Source: Stutzerimonas balearica DSM 6083 (lineage in GTDB: Bacteria; Pseudomonadota; Gammaproteobacteria; Pseudomonadales; Pseudomonadaceae). Taken from it: DNA of 64,000 nt. The stretch is taken from the NCBI RefSeq assembly GCF_000818015.1, contig NZ_CP007511.1:806001-870000 (forward strand). The letters are read 5' to 3'. A program made the translations under genes and the position numbers. Under the pieces are notes generated by a model. The model was not told the origin of the DNA. It saw only the letters and a program-made list of their open reading frames with translations, and did no database searches. Of this stretch, positions 1-9,365 are shown piece after piece. Position 1 is the stretch's first letter; each line of letters opens with the position of its first letter.

Positions 1-2
1 TC

Positions 3-1403
3 GTCAAACCTGCGGCAGGCAAGCCGTCCAAACAGGGGCCGGTGATCCACGACTGGCGGCCCGAAGACCCTCAGTTCTGGGCGTCGACCGGCAAGGCGAT
101 CGCCACCCGCAACCTGTGGATCTCGATCCCCGCGCTGCTCCTGGCCTTCGCCGTATGGATGGTCTGGAGCACGGTGATCGTGCGCCTGAACGCCATCGGT
201 TTCAGCTTCACCACCGACCAGCTGTTCTGGCTGGCCGCGCTGCCGGGCCTGTCCGGCGCCACGCTGCGCATCTTCTACTCGTTCATGGTGCCGATCTTCG
301 GTGGCCGCCGCTGGACCGCGATCAGCACCGCCTCGCTGGCCATCCCGGCGCTGTGGATGGGCTTTGCGGTGCAGAATCCGGAGACGCCCTACAGCGTGTT
401 CGTGATCATCGCGCTGTTCTGCGGCTTCGGTGGCGGCAACTTCGCCTCCTCGATGTCCAACATCAGCTTCTTCTATCCCAAGGCGCAGCAGGGCACCGCG
501 CTCGGCCTGAACGCGGGCCTGGGCAACCTCGGCGTGTCGGTGATGCAGTTCAGCGTGCCGCTGCTGATCGGTGTCGGTCTGTTCGGCGCCGCGGGCGGCC
601 AGCCGCAGGAACTGGCCGATGGCAGCCAGCTGTGGCTGCAGAACGCCGGCTTCATCTGGGTGCCGTTCATCCTCGCGGTGACCGTCGCCGCCTGGTTCGG
701 CATGAATGATCTGAGCTCGGCCAAGGCCTCGTTCAGCGAGCAGGCGGTGATCTTCAAGCGCAAGCACAACTGGCTGATGTGCTGGCTGTACCTGGCCACC
801 TTCGGCTCGTTCATCGGCTTCGCCGCCGCCTTCCCGATGCTGATCAAGACCTCCTTCCCGGACGTCAACGCGCTGAGCTTCGCCTTTCTCGGCCCGCTGG
901 TCGGCGCGCTGGTGCGCCCGGTCGGTGGCTGGGTGGCCGACAAGCTCGGCGGTGCGCGCGTCACCCTGTGGAACTTCGTGGTGATGATCGCCGCGGTGTT
1001 CGGGGTCCTGTACTTCCTGCCGCAGGCCGGGCAGGGCGGCAACTTCTACGGCTTCCTGGCGATGTTCATGCTGCTGTTCATCACCACCGGGATCGGCAAC
1101 GGTTCGACCTTCCGCATGATCCCGGTGATCTTCCGCACCCTGCACGAACGTCGCGCCGGCAAGCACGGTGCCGCCAATGACGAGGTGCTGCGCGCCGCCG
1201 GCAAGGAGTCGGCTGCGGTGCTGGGCTTCAGCTCGGCGATCGGAGCCTTTGGCGCCTTCTTCATCCCCAAGTCGTTCGGCTCGTCCATCGCCCTGACCGG
1301 CGGCCCGGAGATGGCCCTTTACGGCTTCGTTGCCTACTACGTGACCTGCATCCTGGTGACCTGGTGGTGGTATTCGCGCAAAGGCGCCGAGACCCCCTGC
1401 TAG
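3..1403 (+). CDS. narK: Nitrate/nitrite MFS transporter NarK (5' end outside window)
   Basis: Inner-membrane major facilitator that moves nitrate in and nitrite out for anaerobic respiration. About 466 residues are visible, with roughly 12 hydrophobic segments. Both nitrate signatures are present: GFGGGNFASSMSNISFFYP in the first half and GIGNGSTFRMIP in the second. The reading frame stays open to the left edge; a GTG at 42 would give 453 aa, but the upstream in-frame sequence (VKPAAGKPSKQGP) looks like a normal cytoplasmic N-terminus, so the true start is probably outside. It sits 66 nt before narG on the same strand, as narK2 does in Pseudomonas aeruginosa. Whether it is the NarK1 or NarK2 type cannot be settled without alignment. 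Confidence 0.95.
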   Translation, partial: VKPAAGKPSKQGPVIHDWRPEDPQFWASTGKAIATRNLWISIPALLLAFAVWMVWSTVIVRLNAIGFSFTTDQLFWLAALPGLSGATLRIFYSFMVPIFGGRRWTAISTASLAIPALWMGFAVQNPETPYSVFVIIALFCGFGGGNFASSMSNISFFYPKAQQGTALGLNAGLGNLGVSVMQFSVPLLIGVGLFGAAGGQPQELADGSQLWLQNAGFIWVPFILAVTVAAWFGMNDLSSAKASFSEQAVIFKRKHNWLMCWLYLATFGSFIGFAAAFPMLIKTSFPDVNALSFAFLGPLVGALVRPVGGWVADKLGGARVTLWNFVVMIAAVFGVLYFLPQAGQGGNFYGFLAMFMLLFITTGIGNGSTFRMIPVIFRTLHERRAGKHGAANDEVLRAAGKESAAVLGFSSAIGAFGAFFIPKSFGSSIALTGGPEMALYGFVAYYVTCILVTWWWYSRKGAETPC

Positions 1404-1426
1404 GCCGGACGACCGCATTAAAAGAA

Positions 1427-1449
1427 GAGCGCGGGCCCGGCCTGCGCTC
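1427..1449 (+). promoter_or_regulatory. Intercistronic hairpin between narK and narG
   Basis: GAGCGCGGG pairs with CCTGCGCTC (9 bp, one G-T pair) around a CCCGG loop, ending 20 nt before the narG ATG. There is no T-run, so it is more likely an mRNA processing, stability or attenuation element than a full terminator. Confidence 0.5.
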
Positions 1450-1469
1450 AGCCTGAGAGGAAAGAAACG

Positions 1470-4400
1470 ATGAGCCACCTACTCGACCAGCTGCGTTTTT
1501 TCAATCGCAAGCAAGGAGAGTTCGCTGACGGGCATGGCGAAACCCGCATCGAGTCCCGTGACTGGGAGAACGTCTACCGCTCCCGTTGGCAGTACGACAA
1601 GATCGTGCGTTCCACCCATGGGGTGAACTGCACCGGGTCATGCTCCTGGAAGATCTATGTCAAGAACGGCCTGATCACCTGGGAAACCCAGCAGACCGAC
1701 TACCCGCGCACCCGCAACGACCTGCCCAACCACGAGCCGCGCGGCTGCCCGCGCGGGGCGAGCTACAGCTGGTACATCTACAGCGCCAACCGCCTGAAGT
1801 ACCCGAAGGTGCGCAAGCCGCTGCTCAAGCTGTGGCGTGAGGCGCGCCGCAACATGGCGCCGGTCGAGGCCTGGGCCAGCATCGTCGAGGACAAGACCAA
1901 GGCCGAGTCCTACAAGAGCAAGCGCGGCATGGGCGGCTTCATCCGCTCGAGCTGGGACGAGGTCAACGAGATCATCGCCGCGGCCAACGTCTATACCGTC
2001 AAGCAGTACGGCCCGGACCGCGTGGTCGGCTTCTCGCCGATCCCGGCGATGTCGATGGTTTCGTATGCCGCCGGTAGCCGCTACCTGTCGCTGATCGGCG
2101 GCGTCTGCCTGTCGTTCTACGACTGGTACTGCGACCTGCCGCCGGCCTCGCCGCAGATCTGGGGCGAGCAGACCGACGTGCCGGAATCGGCCGACTGGTA
2201 CAACTCCAACTACATCATTGCCTGGGGCTCCAACGTCCCGCAGACGCGCACGCCGGACGCGCACTTCTTCACCGAGGTTCGCTACAAGGGCACCAAGACC
2301 GTATCGATCACCCCGGACTATTCCGAGGTGGCCAAGCTCACCGACCTCTGGCTGAACCCCAAGCAGGGCACCGACGCGGCGCTGGCGCAGGCCTTCGCTC
2401 ATGTCATCTTCAAGGAATTCCACCTCGAGCAGCCGAGCGCCTACTTCACCGACTACGCCAAGCGCTACACCGACCTGCCGATGCTGGTGCTGCTCGACGA
2501 GCGGAACGGCGGCTACGTCGCCGACCGCTTCCTGCGCGCCTCGGACCTGGCCGACAACCTCGGCCAGGACAACAACCCGGAATGGAAGACCATCGGCGTC
2601 GACGCCGACGGCGGGCTGGTTTCGCCGCAGGGCTCGATCGGCTATCGCTGGGGTGAGAAGGGCAAGTGGAACATCGAGGCCCGCGAGGGCGGCGAGGGCC
2701 GTGAAGTCGACCTCAAGCTGAGCCAGATCGGCGGCGAGAGCGCCGAAGTGGCCTTCCCCTATTTCGGCGGCCAGACCCACGAATACTTCACCGCCGTCGA
2801 AGGCGACGAGGTGCAGCTGCGCCGTGTGCCGGTCAGCAGCATCACCCTGGCCGACGGCCGCACCGCCAAGGTCGCCACCGTGTTCGACCTGATGGCCGCC
2901 AACCTCGGCATCGACCGTGGCCTGGGCGGCGCCAACGTCGCCTCCAGCTACGACGACGCCAGCGTCCCCGGCACTCCGGCCTGGCAGGAAAAGATCACCG
3001 GTGTCTCGCGCGAGAAGGCCATCCAGATCGCCCGGGAATTCGCCGACAACGCCGACAAGACCCATGGGCGTTCCATGATCATCGTCGGTGCGGCGATGAA
3101 CCACTGGTACCACATGGACATGAACTACCGCGGCCTGATCAACATGCTGATGTTGTGCGGTTGCGTGGGCCAGACCGGTGGTGGCTGGGCCCACTACGTC
3201 GGCCAGGAGAAGCTGCGCCCGCAGTGTGGCTGGCTGCCGCTGGCCTTCGGCCTGGACTGGAGCCGCCCACCGCGGCAGATGAACGGCACCAGCTTCTTCT
3301 ACAACCACAGCTCGCAGTGGCGCCACGAGAAGATGAGCATCCACGAAGTGCTCTCGCCGCTGGCCGACAAGTCGCAGTTCCCCGAGCACATGCTCGACTA
3401 CAACATCCGCGCCGAGCGCGCCGGCTGGCTGCCGAGCGCCCCGCAGCTCAACCGCAACCCGCTGCAGATCTGCCGCGAGGCCGAAGCGGCCGGGCTGTCG
3501 CCGGTCGACTACGTGGTCAAGTCGCTCAAGGACGGCTCGCTGCGCTTCTCCTGCGAGCAGCCGGATAGCCCGGAAAACTTCCCGCGCAACATGTTCGTCT
3601 GGCGCTCCAACCTGCTCGGCTCCTCGGGCAAGGGCCACGAGTACATGCTCAAGTACCTGCTGGGTACCAAGAACGGCGTGATGAACGAAGACCTCGGCAA
3701 GCGCGGCGGTTTCAAGCCGACCGAGGCCGAATGGCAGGACGAGGGCGCCATCGGCAAGCTCGACCTGGTCACCACGCTCGACTTCCGCATGTCCTCGACT
3801 TGCGTGTACTCCGACATCGTCCTGCCGACCGCCACCTGGTACGAGAAGGACGACATGAACACCTCGGACATGCACCCCTTCATCCACCCGCTGTCGGCGG
3901 CGATCGACCCGGCCTGGGAAGCCCGTTCCGACTGGGAAATCTACAAGGGCATCGCCAAGGCCTTCTCCGAGATGGCCGTCGGCCACCTGGGCGTGGAAAA
4001 GGACCTGGTCACCGTGCCGCTGCTGCACGACACCCCCGGTGAGCTGGCCCAGCCGTTCGGCGGCAGCGACTGGAAGACCGAAGGCACGGACCCGATGCCG
4101 GGCAAGAACTGCCCGAACATGACGGTGGTCGAGCGCGACTACCCGAACACCTACAAGAAGTTCACCTCGCTCGGCCCGCTGCTCGACAAGCTCGGCAACG
4201 GCGGCAAGGGCATCAACTGGAACACCGAGCACGAAGTCGAGTTCCTCGGCGAGCTGAACTACAAGGTGCGCGAGGAGGGTGTCAGCCAGGGCCGACCAAA
4301 GATCGAATCGGCCATCGATGCCGCCGAGGTGATCCTGAGCCTGGCCCCGGAAACCAACGGCCACGTCGCGGTGAAGGCCTGGGCCGCGCTGTCGGAATTC

Positions 4401-5219
4401 ACCGGCCGCGACCACACCCACCTGGCGCTGCCGAAGGAGCACGAGGCGATCCGCTTCCGCGACATCCAGGCACAGCCGCGCAAGATCATCTCCAGCCCGA
4501 CCTGGTCCGGCCTGGAAGACGAGCACGTGTCGTACAACGCCGGCTACACCAACGTCCACGAGCTGATCCCGTGGCGCACCATCACCGGTCGCCAGCAGTT
4601 CTACCAGGACCACCCCTGGATGCTGGCCTTCGGTGAAGGGCTGCAGAGCTACCGGCCACCGATCAACACCCGCTCGACCGGCTACGTGCAGGGCAAGATG
4701 TCCAACGGCAACCCGGAGATCTGCCTGAACTGGATCACCCCGCACCAGAAGTGGGGCATCCACAGCACCTACACCGACAACCTGATCATGCTGACTCTGA
4801 GTCGTGGCGGCCCGATCGTCTGGATGAGCGAGATCGACGCCAAGAAGGTCGGCATCGAGGACAACGACTGGATCGAGTGCTTCAACGCCAACGGCGCGCT
4901 GACCGCCCGCGCGGTGGTCAGCCAGCGGGTCAAGGAAGGCATGGTGATGATGTACCACGCCCAGGAACGCATCGTGAACGTGCCCGGCGCCGAGAGCACC
5001 AAGACCCGCGGCGGTCACCACAACTCGGTGACCCGCGTGGTGCTCAAGCCCACCCACATGATCGGCGGCTACGCCCAGCTGGCGTACGGCTTCAACTACT
5101 ACGGCACCGTGGGTTGCAACCGCGACGAGTTCGTCGTGGTGCGCAAGATGAACAAGGTCGACTGGCTCGATGGCCCCAATGGCAACGAGCTGCCGCAACC
5201 CCTGCCGCAAGATATCTGA
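1470..5219 (+). CDS. narG: Respiratory nitrate reductase alpha subunit NarG
   Basis: Catalytic subunit of the membrane-bound nitrate reductase, facing the cytoplasm and carrying bis-MGD molybdenum. It is 1249 aa, close to the usual 1240-1260. The FS0 [4Fe-4S] ligands are visible at H50, C54, C58 and C93. D218, in the YDWYCDLPPASPQ motif, matches the aspartate molybdenum ligand (D222 of E. coli). The N-terminus has no twin-arginine signal peptide, as expected for a cytoplasm-facing Nar enzyme. The start is set by a GAGGAA ribosome site 10 nt upstream. It is followed 11 nt later by narH. It needs molybdenum cofactor from the moa/moe genes downstream and NarJ for cofactor insertion. Confidence 0.98.
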   Translation: MSHLLDQLRFFNRKQGEFADGHGETRIESRDWENVYRSRWQYDKIVRSTHGVNCTGSCSWKIYVKNGLITWETQQTDYPRTRNDLPNHEPRGCPRGASYSWYIYSANRLKYPKVRKPLLKLWREARRNMAPVEAWASIVEDKTKAESYKSKRGMGGFIRSSWDEVNEIIAAANVYTVKQYGPDRVVGFSPIPAMSMVSYAAGSRYLSLIGGVCLSFYDWYCDLPPASPQIWGEQTDVPESADWYNSNYIIAWGSNVPQTRTPDAHFFTEVRYKGTKTVSITPDYSEVAKLTDLWLNPKQGTDAALAQAFAHVIFKEFHLEQPSAYFTDYAKRYTDLPMLVLLDERNGGYVADRFLRASDLADNLGQDNNPEWKTIGVDADGGLVSPQGSIGYRWGEKGKWNIEAREGGEGREVDLKLSQIGGESAEVAFPYFGGQTHEYFTAVEGDEVQLRRVPVSSITLADGRTAKVATVFDLMAANLGIDRGLGGANVASSYDDASVPGTPAWQEKITGVSREKAIQIAREFADNADKTHGRSMIIVGAAMNHWYHMDMNYRGLINMLMLCGCVGQTGGGWAHYVGQEKLRPQCGWLPLAFGLDWSRPPRQMNGTSFFYNHSSQWRHEKMSIHEVLSPLADKSQFPEHMLDYNIRAERAGWLPSAPQLNRNPLQICREAEAAGLSPVDYVVKSLKDGSLRFSCEQPDSPENFPRNMFVWRSNLLGSSGKGHEYMLKYLLGTKNGVMNEDLGKRGGFKPTEAEWQDEGAIGKLDLVTTLDFRMSSTCVYSDIVLPTATWYEKDDMNTSDMHPFIHPLSAAIDPAWEARSDWEIYKGIAKAFSEMAVGHLGVEKDLVTVPLLHDTPGELAQPFGGSDWKTEGTDPMPGKNCPNMTVVERDYPNTYKKFTSLGPLLDKLGNGGKGINWNTEHEVEFLGELNYKVREEGVSQGRPKIESAIDAAEVILSLAPETNGHVAVKAWAALSEFTGRDHTHLALPKEHEAIRFRDIQAQPRKIISSPTWSGLEDEHVSYNAGYTNVHELIPWRTITGRQQFYQDHPWMLAFGEGLQSYRPPINTRSTGYVQGKMSNGNPEICLNWITPHQKWGIHSTYTDNLIMLTLSRGGPIVWMSEIDAKKVGIEDNDWIECFNANGALTARAVVSQRVKEGMVMMYHAQERIVNVPGAESTKTRGGHHNSVTRVVLKPTHMIGGYAQLAYGFNYYGTVGCNRDEFVVVRKMNKVDWLDGPNGNELPQPLPQDI

Positions 5220-5230
5220 GGATTGATGCC

Positions 5231-6769
5231 ATGAAGATTCGTTCACAAGTTGGCATGGTGTTGAACCTGGACAAGTGCATCGGCTGCCACACCTGCTCGA
5301 TCACCTGCAAGAACGTCTGGACCAGCCGCGAGGGCATGGAATACGCCTGGTTCAACAACGTCGAGACCAAGCCCGGCATCGGCTACCCGAAAGAGTGGGA
5401 AAACCAGGACAAGTGGAAGGGCGGCTGGGTGCGCAACGGCGACGGCACCATCAACCCGAAGATCGGCGGCAAGTTCCGCGTGCTGGCGAACATCTTCGCC
5501 AACCCGGACCTGCCCTCGATCGACGACTACTACGAGCCGTTCGACTTCGACTACCAGAACCTGCACACCGCGCCGATCTCCGACCACCAGCCGGTGGCCC
5601 GCCCGCGCTCGCTGATTTCCGGCCAGCGCATGCAGAAGATCGAGTGGGGCCCGAACTGGGAGGAAATCCTCGGCACCGAGTTCGCCAAGCGCCGCAAGGA
5701 CAAGAACTTCGACAAGGTGCAAGCCGACATCTACGGCGAGTACGAGAACACCTTCATGATGTACCTGCCGCGCCTGTGCGAGCACTGCCTCAACCCGGCG
5801 TGCGCGGCCTCCTGCCCGAGCGGCGCGATCTACAAGCGCGAAGAGGACGGCATCGTCCTCATCGACCAGGAGAAGTGCCGCGGCTGGCGCATGTGCATCA
5901 GCGGCTGCCCGTACAAGAAGATCTACTTCAACTGGAAGAGCGGCAAATCCGAGAAGTGCATCTTCTGCTTCCCGCGCATCGAGGCCGGCATGCCGACCGT
6001 CTGCGCCGAGACCTGCGTGGGCCGCATCCGCTACCTCGGGGTGCTGCTGTATGACGCCGACCGCATCCATGAAGTGGCCAGCACCGTCAACGAGCAGGAC
6101 CTGTACCAGAAGCAGCTGGAGATCTTCCTCGACCCGTTCGATCCGAAGGTCATCGAGCAGGCGCTCGACGACGGCGTGCCGATGTCGGTGATCGAGGCCG
6201 CGCAGAAGTCGCCGGTGTACAAGATGGCGGTGGACTGGAAGCTGGCGCTGCCGCTGCACCCTGAGTACCGCACCCTGCCGATGGTCTGGTACGTGCCGCC
6301 GCTGTCGCCGATCCAGAACGCCGCGGCCGCCGGCCACGTCAGCATGGACGGCGTGCTGCCGGACGTCGACAGCCTGCGCATTCCGCTGCGCTACCTGGCC
6401 AACCTGCTCACCGCCGGTGACGAGAAGCCGGTCAAGCTGGCGCTCAAGCGCATGCTCGCCATGCGTGCCTACAAGCGCGCCGAGCAGGTCGACGGCGTGC
6501 AGGACCTCAAGGTACTGGAGAGCGTCGGCCTGAGCGTCGACCAGGTCGAGGACATGTACCGCTACCTGGCCATCGCCAACTACGAGGACCGCTACGTGAT
6601 CCCCTCGGCGCACCGCGAAGAAGCCGCCAGCGACGCCTTCGCCGAGCGCTCGGGCTGCGGCTTCAGCTTTGGCAGCGGCTGCTCCGGCGCCTCGGACACC
6701 AACATGTTTGGTGCGAAGAAGGCCAACCGCCGCGACATCATCAAGACCGTCCAGCTGTGGGAGGACTGA
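5231..6769 (+). CDS. narH: Respiratory nitrate reductase beta subunit NarH
   Basis: Electron-transfer subunit that passes electrons from NarI hemes to NarG. It is 512 aa, the normal family length. The first cluster is C16-x2-C19-x2-C22-x3-C26. Later come CEHCLNPAC, the CRGWRMC segment in which Trp replaces one Cys (the hallmark of the [3Fe-4S] cluster), CIFC and CAETC. The ATG at 5231 is preceded by TGAGGA. The same frame is open much further upstream, but that part is a shadow of narG. The C-terminal tail is rich in Gly, Ser and Cys, a feature whose role is unknown to me. Confidence 0.98.
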   Translation: MKIRSQVGMVLNLDKCIGCHTCSITCKNVWTSREGMEYAWFNNVETKPGIGYPKEWENQDKWKGGWVRNGDGTINPKIGGKFRVLANIFANPDLPSIDDYYEPFDFDYQNLHTAPISDHQPVARPRSLISGQRMQKIEWGPNWEEILGTEFAKRRKDKNFDKVQADIYGEYENTFMMYLPRLCEHCLNPACAASCPSGAIYKREEDGIVLIDQEKCRGWRMCISGCPYKKIYFNWKSGKSEKCIFCFPRIEAGMPTVCAETCVGRIRYLGVLLYDADRIHEVASTVNEQDLYQKQLEIFLDPFDPKVIEQALDDGVPMSVIEAAQKSPVYKMAVDWKLALPLHPEYRTLPMVWYVPPLSPIQNAAAAGHVSMDGVLPDVDSLRIPLRYLANLLTAGDEKPVKLALKRMLAMRAYKRAEQVDGVQDLKVLESVGLSVDQVEDMYRYLAIANYEDRYVIPSAHREEAASDAFAERSGCGFSFGSGCSGASDTNMFGAKKANRRDIIKTVQLWED

Positions 6770-6771
6770 GC

Positions 6772-7524
6772 ATGAAGATCCTCAAGGTGATCTCCCTGCT
6801 GCTCGACTACCCCGGCGAGCATCTGCTCGACGGGCGTCAGGAGCTGGCGCAGGCGATCGCCTCGGCCCGCGAGATCAGCCCGGAGCAGCGCGTCGCGCTG
6901 CGCCGGTTGCTCGACGCGCTGACCGAGGACGATCTGATGGACGTGCAGGAGCGCTACACCGAGCTGTTCGACCGCGGCCGCACGCTCTCGCTGCTGCTGT
7001 TCGAGCACGTGCATGGCGAGTCGCGTGACCGCGGCCAGGCCATGGTCGACCTGATGGCGCAGTACGAGGCCGCCGGGTTTACCATCGGCGTGCGCGAGCT
7101 GCCGGACTACATCCCGCTGTACCTCGAGTACCTCGCCACCCGCGAGGAGCTCGAGGCCCGCGAGGGGCTGGCCGACGTGGCGCACCTCCTGGCGCTGCTC
7201 GCCGCACGCCTGGAAGAGCGCGAGAGCCCGCACGCGGCGTGCTTCCACGCGCTGCTGCAGATCGCCGGGCAGACCGTCGAGCAGGCCGTGGGCGAGCTGC
7301 GCGAGCAGGTCGCCGGCGAGGTGCGCGACGACTCGCTCGAGGCGCTGGACAAGGTCTGGGAGGAAGAACAGGTGAACTTCCTCCAGGCCGAGCAGCAGGA
7401 CCGCTGCCCGTCCATGCCGGGCGGCCCGGGCAAGGCCCGCGAAGAAACCCCGGTGCCGCTGCACTGGACCGATTTCAAGCAAGACGGGCAAGCCGCGCTG
7501 GCCCAGGAGGTGCGCAATGTCTAA
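6772..7524 (+). CDS. narJ: Nitrate reductase assembly chaperone NarJ
   Basis: Cytoplasmic chaperone (TorD/DmsD/NarJ family) that binds apo-NarG and allows molybdenum cofactor insertion before membrane docking; it is not part of the final enzyme. It is 250 aa. The start MKILKVISLLLDYP is typical of the family. The ATG at 6772 follows GGGAGGA at the correct distance; an in-frame GTG 15 nt earlier would lie inside the end of narH. The family PDYIP motif (ELPDYIPLYLEYL) is present near residue 110. It overlaps narI by 8 nt, so the two are probably translationally coupled. Confidence 0.97.
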   Translation: MKILKVISLLLDYPGEHLLDGRQELAQAIASAREISPEQRVALRRLLDALTEDDLMDVQERYTELFDRGRTLSLLLFEHVHGESRDRGQAMVDLMAQYEAAGFTIGVRELPDYIPLYLEYLATREELEAREGLADVAHLLALLAARLEERESPHAACFHALLQIAGQTVEQAVGELREQVAGEVRDDSLEALDKVWEEEQVNFLQAEQQDRCPSMPGGPGKAREETPVPLHWTDFKQDGQAALAQEVRNV

Positions 7525-8317
7525 CTTCAATTTCCTGCTGTTCGGGGTCTACCCCTACATCGCCCTGGCGGTCTGCCTGATCGGCAGCTGGGCGCGCTTC
7601 GACCTGTCGCAATACAGCTGGAAGGCCGGCTCGAGCCAGATGCTCCAGCCCAAGGGCATGCGCCTGGCGAGCAACCTGTTCCACGTCGGGGTGATCTTCA
7701 TCCTCGCCGGGCACTTCGTCGGCCTGCTGACTCCGGCCTCGGTCTATCACCACTTCATCAGCAGCGGTGCCAAGCAGGTGGTGGCGATGGTCTCCGGCGG
7801 CTTCTTCGGCGTGCTCTGCCTGATCGGCCTGGTCATGCTGATCCAGCGCCGGCTGAACGACCCGCGCGTGCGTGCCAGCTCGAACAAGAGCGACATCATG
7901 ATCCTCTTCGTGCTGCTCGCTCAGCTGGTGCTTGGCCTGCTGACCATCTTTGCCTCGCTCGGCCATCTCGATGGCTCGGTGATGGTGTTGCTGGGCAACT
8001 GGGCGCAAAGCGTGGTGACGCTGCAGCCGGTCAAGGCCGCAGGCGCCATCGAATCGGTGGGCATCGTCTACAAGCTGCACGTGTTCCTCGGCCTGACCCT
8101 GTTCGTGCTGTTCCCCTTCACCCGCCTGGTGCACATCGTCAGTGCCCCGGTGTGGTACCTGGGGCGGCGCTACCAGATCGTCCGGCAGAAGGGCGTCAAG
8201 CCGATGGCCAAGCGGGTCAAGCGGCCGCTGGGCTACCAGGCCCCGGCGCGTGCCCAGGCCGGCAACACGCCGGCGCCGGGTTATGCCACGGCCAAGGCCC
8301 GCGACAGCGTGCACTGA
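7517..8317 (+). CDS. narI: Respiratory nitrate reductase gamma subunit NarI, with long C-terminal tail
   Basis: Diheme cytochrome b that oxidises quinol at the membrane and feeds NarH. Five hydrophobic segments are visible. The heme-ligand histidines are H56, H66, H188 and H206, nearly the E. coli numbering (56, 66, 187, 205). The protein is 266 aa, about 40 longer than the 225-aa E. coli protein. The extra length is a polar Ala/Pro-rich tail after about residue 226 (RPLGYQAPARAQAGN onward). It starts inside the end of narJ. Confidence 0.97.
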   Translation: MSNFNFLLFGVYPYIALAVCLIGSWARFDLSQYSWKAGSSQMLQPKGMRLASNLFHVGVIFILAGHFVGLLTPASVYHHFISSGAKQVVAMVSGGFFGVLCLIGLVMLIQRRLNDPRVRASSNKSDIMILFVLLAQLVLGLLTIFASLGHLDGSVMVLLGNWAQSVVTLQPVKAAGAIESVGIVYKLHVFLGLTLFVLFPFTRLVHIVSAPVWYLGRRYQIVRQKGVKPMAKRVKRPLGYQAPARAQAGNTPAPGYATAKARDSVH

Positions 8318-8320
8318 ACA

Positions 8321-8350
8321 GCTGTGGCCGGCGTGCGCGCCGGCCACAGC
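8321..8350 (+). terminator. Perfect 13-bp hairpin between narI and the PpiC gene
   Basis: GCTGTGGCCGGCG pairs perfectly with CGCCGGCCACAGC around a TGCG loop, just after the narI stop. No T-run follows, so it may only partly stop transcription and let the downstream isomerase gene be made at a lower level. Confidence 0.55.
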
Positions 8351-8386
8351 CGATACGCGTTTCCAGTTTTCGAGAGGTAGGCCGTC

Positions 8387-9352
8387 ATGGGTTGTGGATG
8401 CGGTGGTAGTGGAAGTGGAGGTGGTTGCGGTGGCGGTGTGCGCCCCGAGCTGGAACGGCCGGTGGAGGCACCGCTGTTCGAGGAACTGCCCCACGAGGTG
8501 GCCGAGCAGGACGCCCCGGCCGAAAGCGAAGCGGAACAGGCCGCGCCGCTGCTGATCGCCAGCAGCGAGCAGGAGTGGCCGCGGGTACGCGTCAACGGCG
8601 TGGAGATCGCGCCGCAGGCGATCGCCCAGGAGCTGCAGTACCACCCGGCCGACAGCCGCGACGAGGCGGTCTACCTCGCCACCCAGGCGCTGGTGATTCG
8701 CGAGCTGCTGCAGCAGCGCATTGCCGAGCTGGGCCTGCTGGTCCGCGCGCAGGCCGGTGAAAGCGAGGAAGAAGCCGCCACCCGTGCCCTGATCGAGCAG
8801 GAAGTGCAGCTGCCGCTGGCCGACGACAGCGCCTGCCGGCAGTTCTACGAAGGCAATCGCCAGCGTTTCTTCAGCGCACCGCTGCTGGCGGCCCGGCACA
8901 TCCTGCTGGCCTGCCCGCCGGACGACGCCGAGGAGCGCAGCCGGGTACGCGAGCGGGCCGAGGCGCTGCTGGTGCAGCTCAAGGCCGAGCCAGGCCGGTT
9001 TGCCGAACTGGCGTTGCGCCATTCGAACTGCCCGTCGAAGGCGCAGGGTGGCGCGCTGGGGCAGATTAGCAAAGGCCAGACGGTGCCCGAATTCGAGCGC
9101 CAGCTGTTCCGTCAGGGCGAAGGGCTCTGCGCGCATCCGCTGGAGAGCCGCTACGGCTACCACCTGGTGTACGTCGACCAGCGCATCGAAGGCCAGCAAC
9201 TGCCCTACGAGATCGTCGCCGGGGCCATCCGCGCCGAGCTCAACGGGCGGGTCTGGCAGATCGGCGTCGGCCAGTACATCAAGAGCCTGATCGGCGCGGC
9301 CAACATCGAAGGGATTCTGATGCCGGGCGCCGACACACCGCTGATGAATTGA
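8387..9352 (+). CDS. PpiC/parvulin-type peptidyl-prolyl isomerase of the nar cluster
   Basis: 321 aa. The rotamase domain covers roughly residues 165-260 (AARHILLAC ... GGALGQISKGQTVPEFE ... YGYHLVYVDQ), preceded by a helical SurA/NifM-like region. The N-terminus is odd: within the first 18 residues there are 3 Cys and 11 Gly (MGCGCGGSGSGGGCGGG), with no hydrophobic signal segment, so it is neither a normal export signal nor a lipobox. The same gene lies between narI and moaA in Pseudomonas, suggesting it helps fold a Nar or denitrification protein, but its client is unknown. The ATG at 8387 is preceded by GAGAGG. Confidence 0.85.
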   Translation: MGCGCGGSGSGGGCGGGVRPELERPVEAPLFEELPHEVAEQDAPAESEAEQAAPLLIASSEQEWPRVRVNGVEIAPQAIAQELQYHPADSRDEAVYLATQALVIRELLQQRIAELGLLVRAQAGESEEEAATRALIEQEVQLPLADDSACRQFYEGNRQRFFSAPLLAARHILLACPPDDAEERSRVRERAEALLVQLKAEPGRFAELALRHSNCPSKAQGGALGQISKGQTVPEFERQLFRQGEGLCAHPLESRYGYHLVYVDQRIEGQQLPYEIVAGAIRAELNGRVWQIGVGQYIKSLIGAANIEGILMPGADTPLMN

Positions 9353-9365
9353 CGGTGGCCTGGCT

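Noticed and set aside
1638..5246. 1202-codon open frame antisense to narG
   Set aside because: It mirrors the codon positions of narG in a GC-rich genome, its product is Val/Asp/His/Leu-rich without any domain, and narG is beyond doubt.
4751..6769. Apparent in-frame fusion of narG-overlapping sequence with narH (672 codons)
   Set aside because: The upstream part is an out-of-frame shadow of narG rich in Arg and Pro; the ribosome site and family start support 5231.
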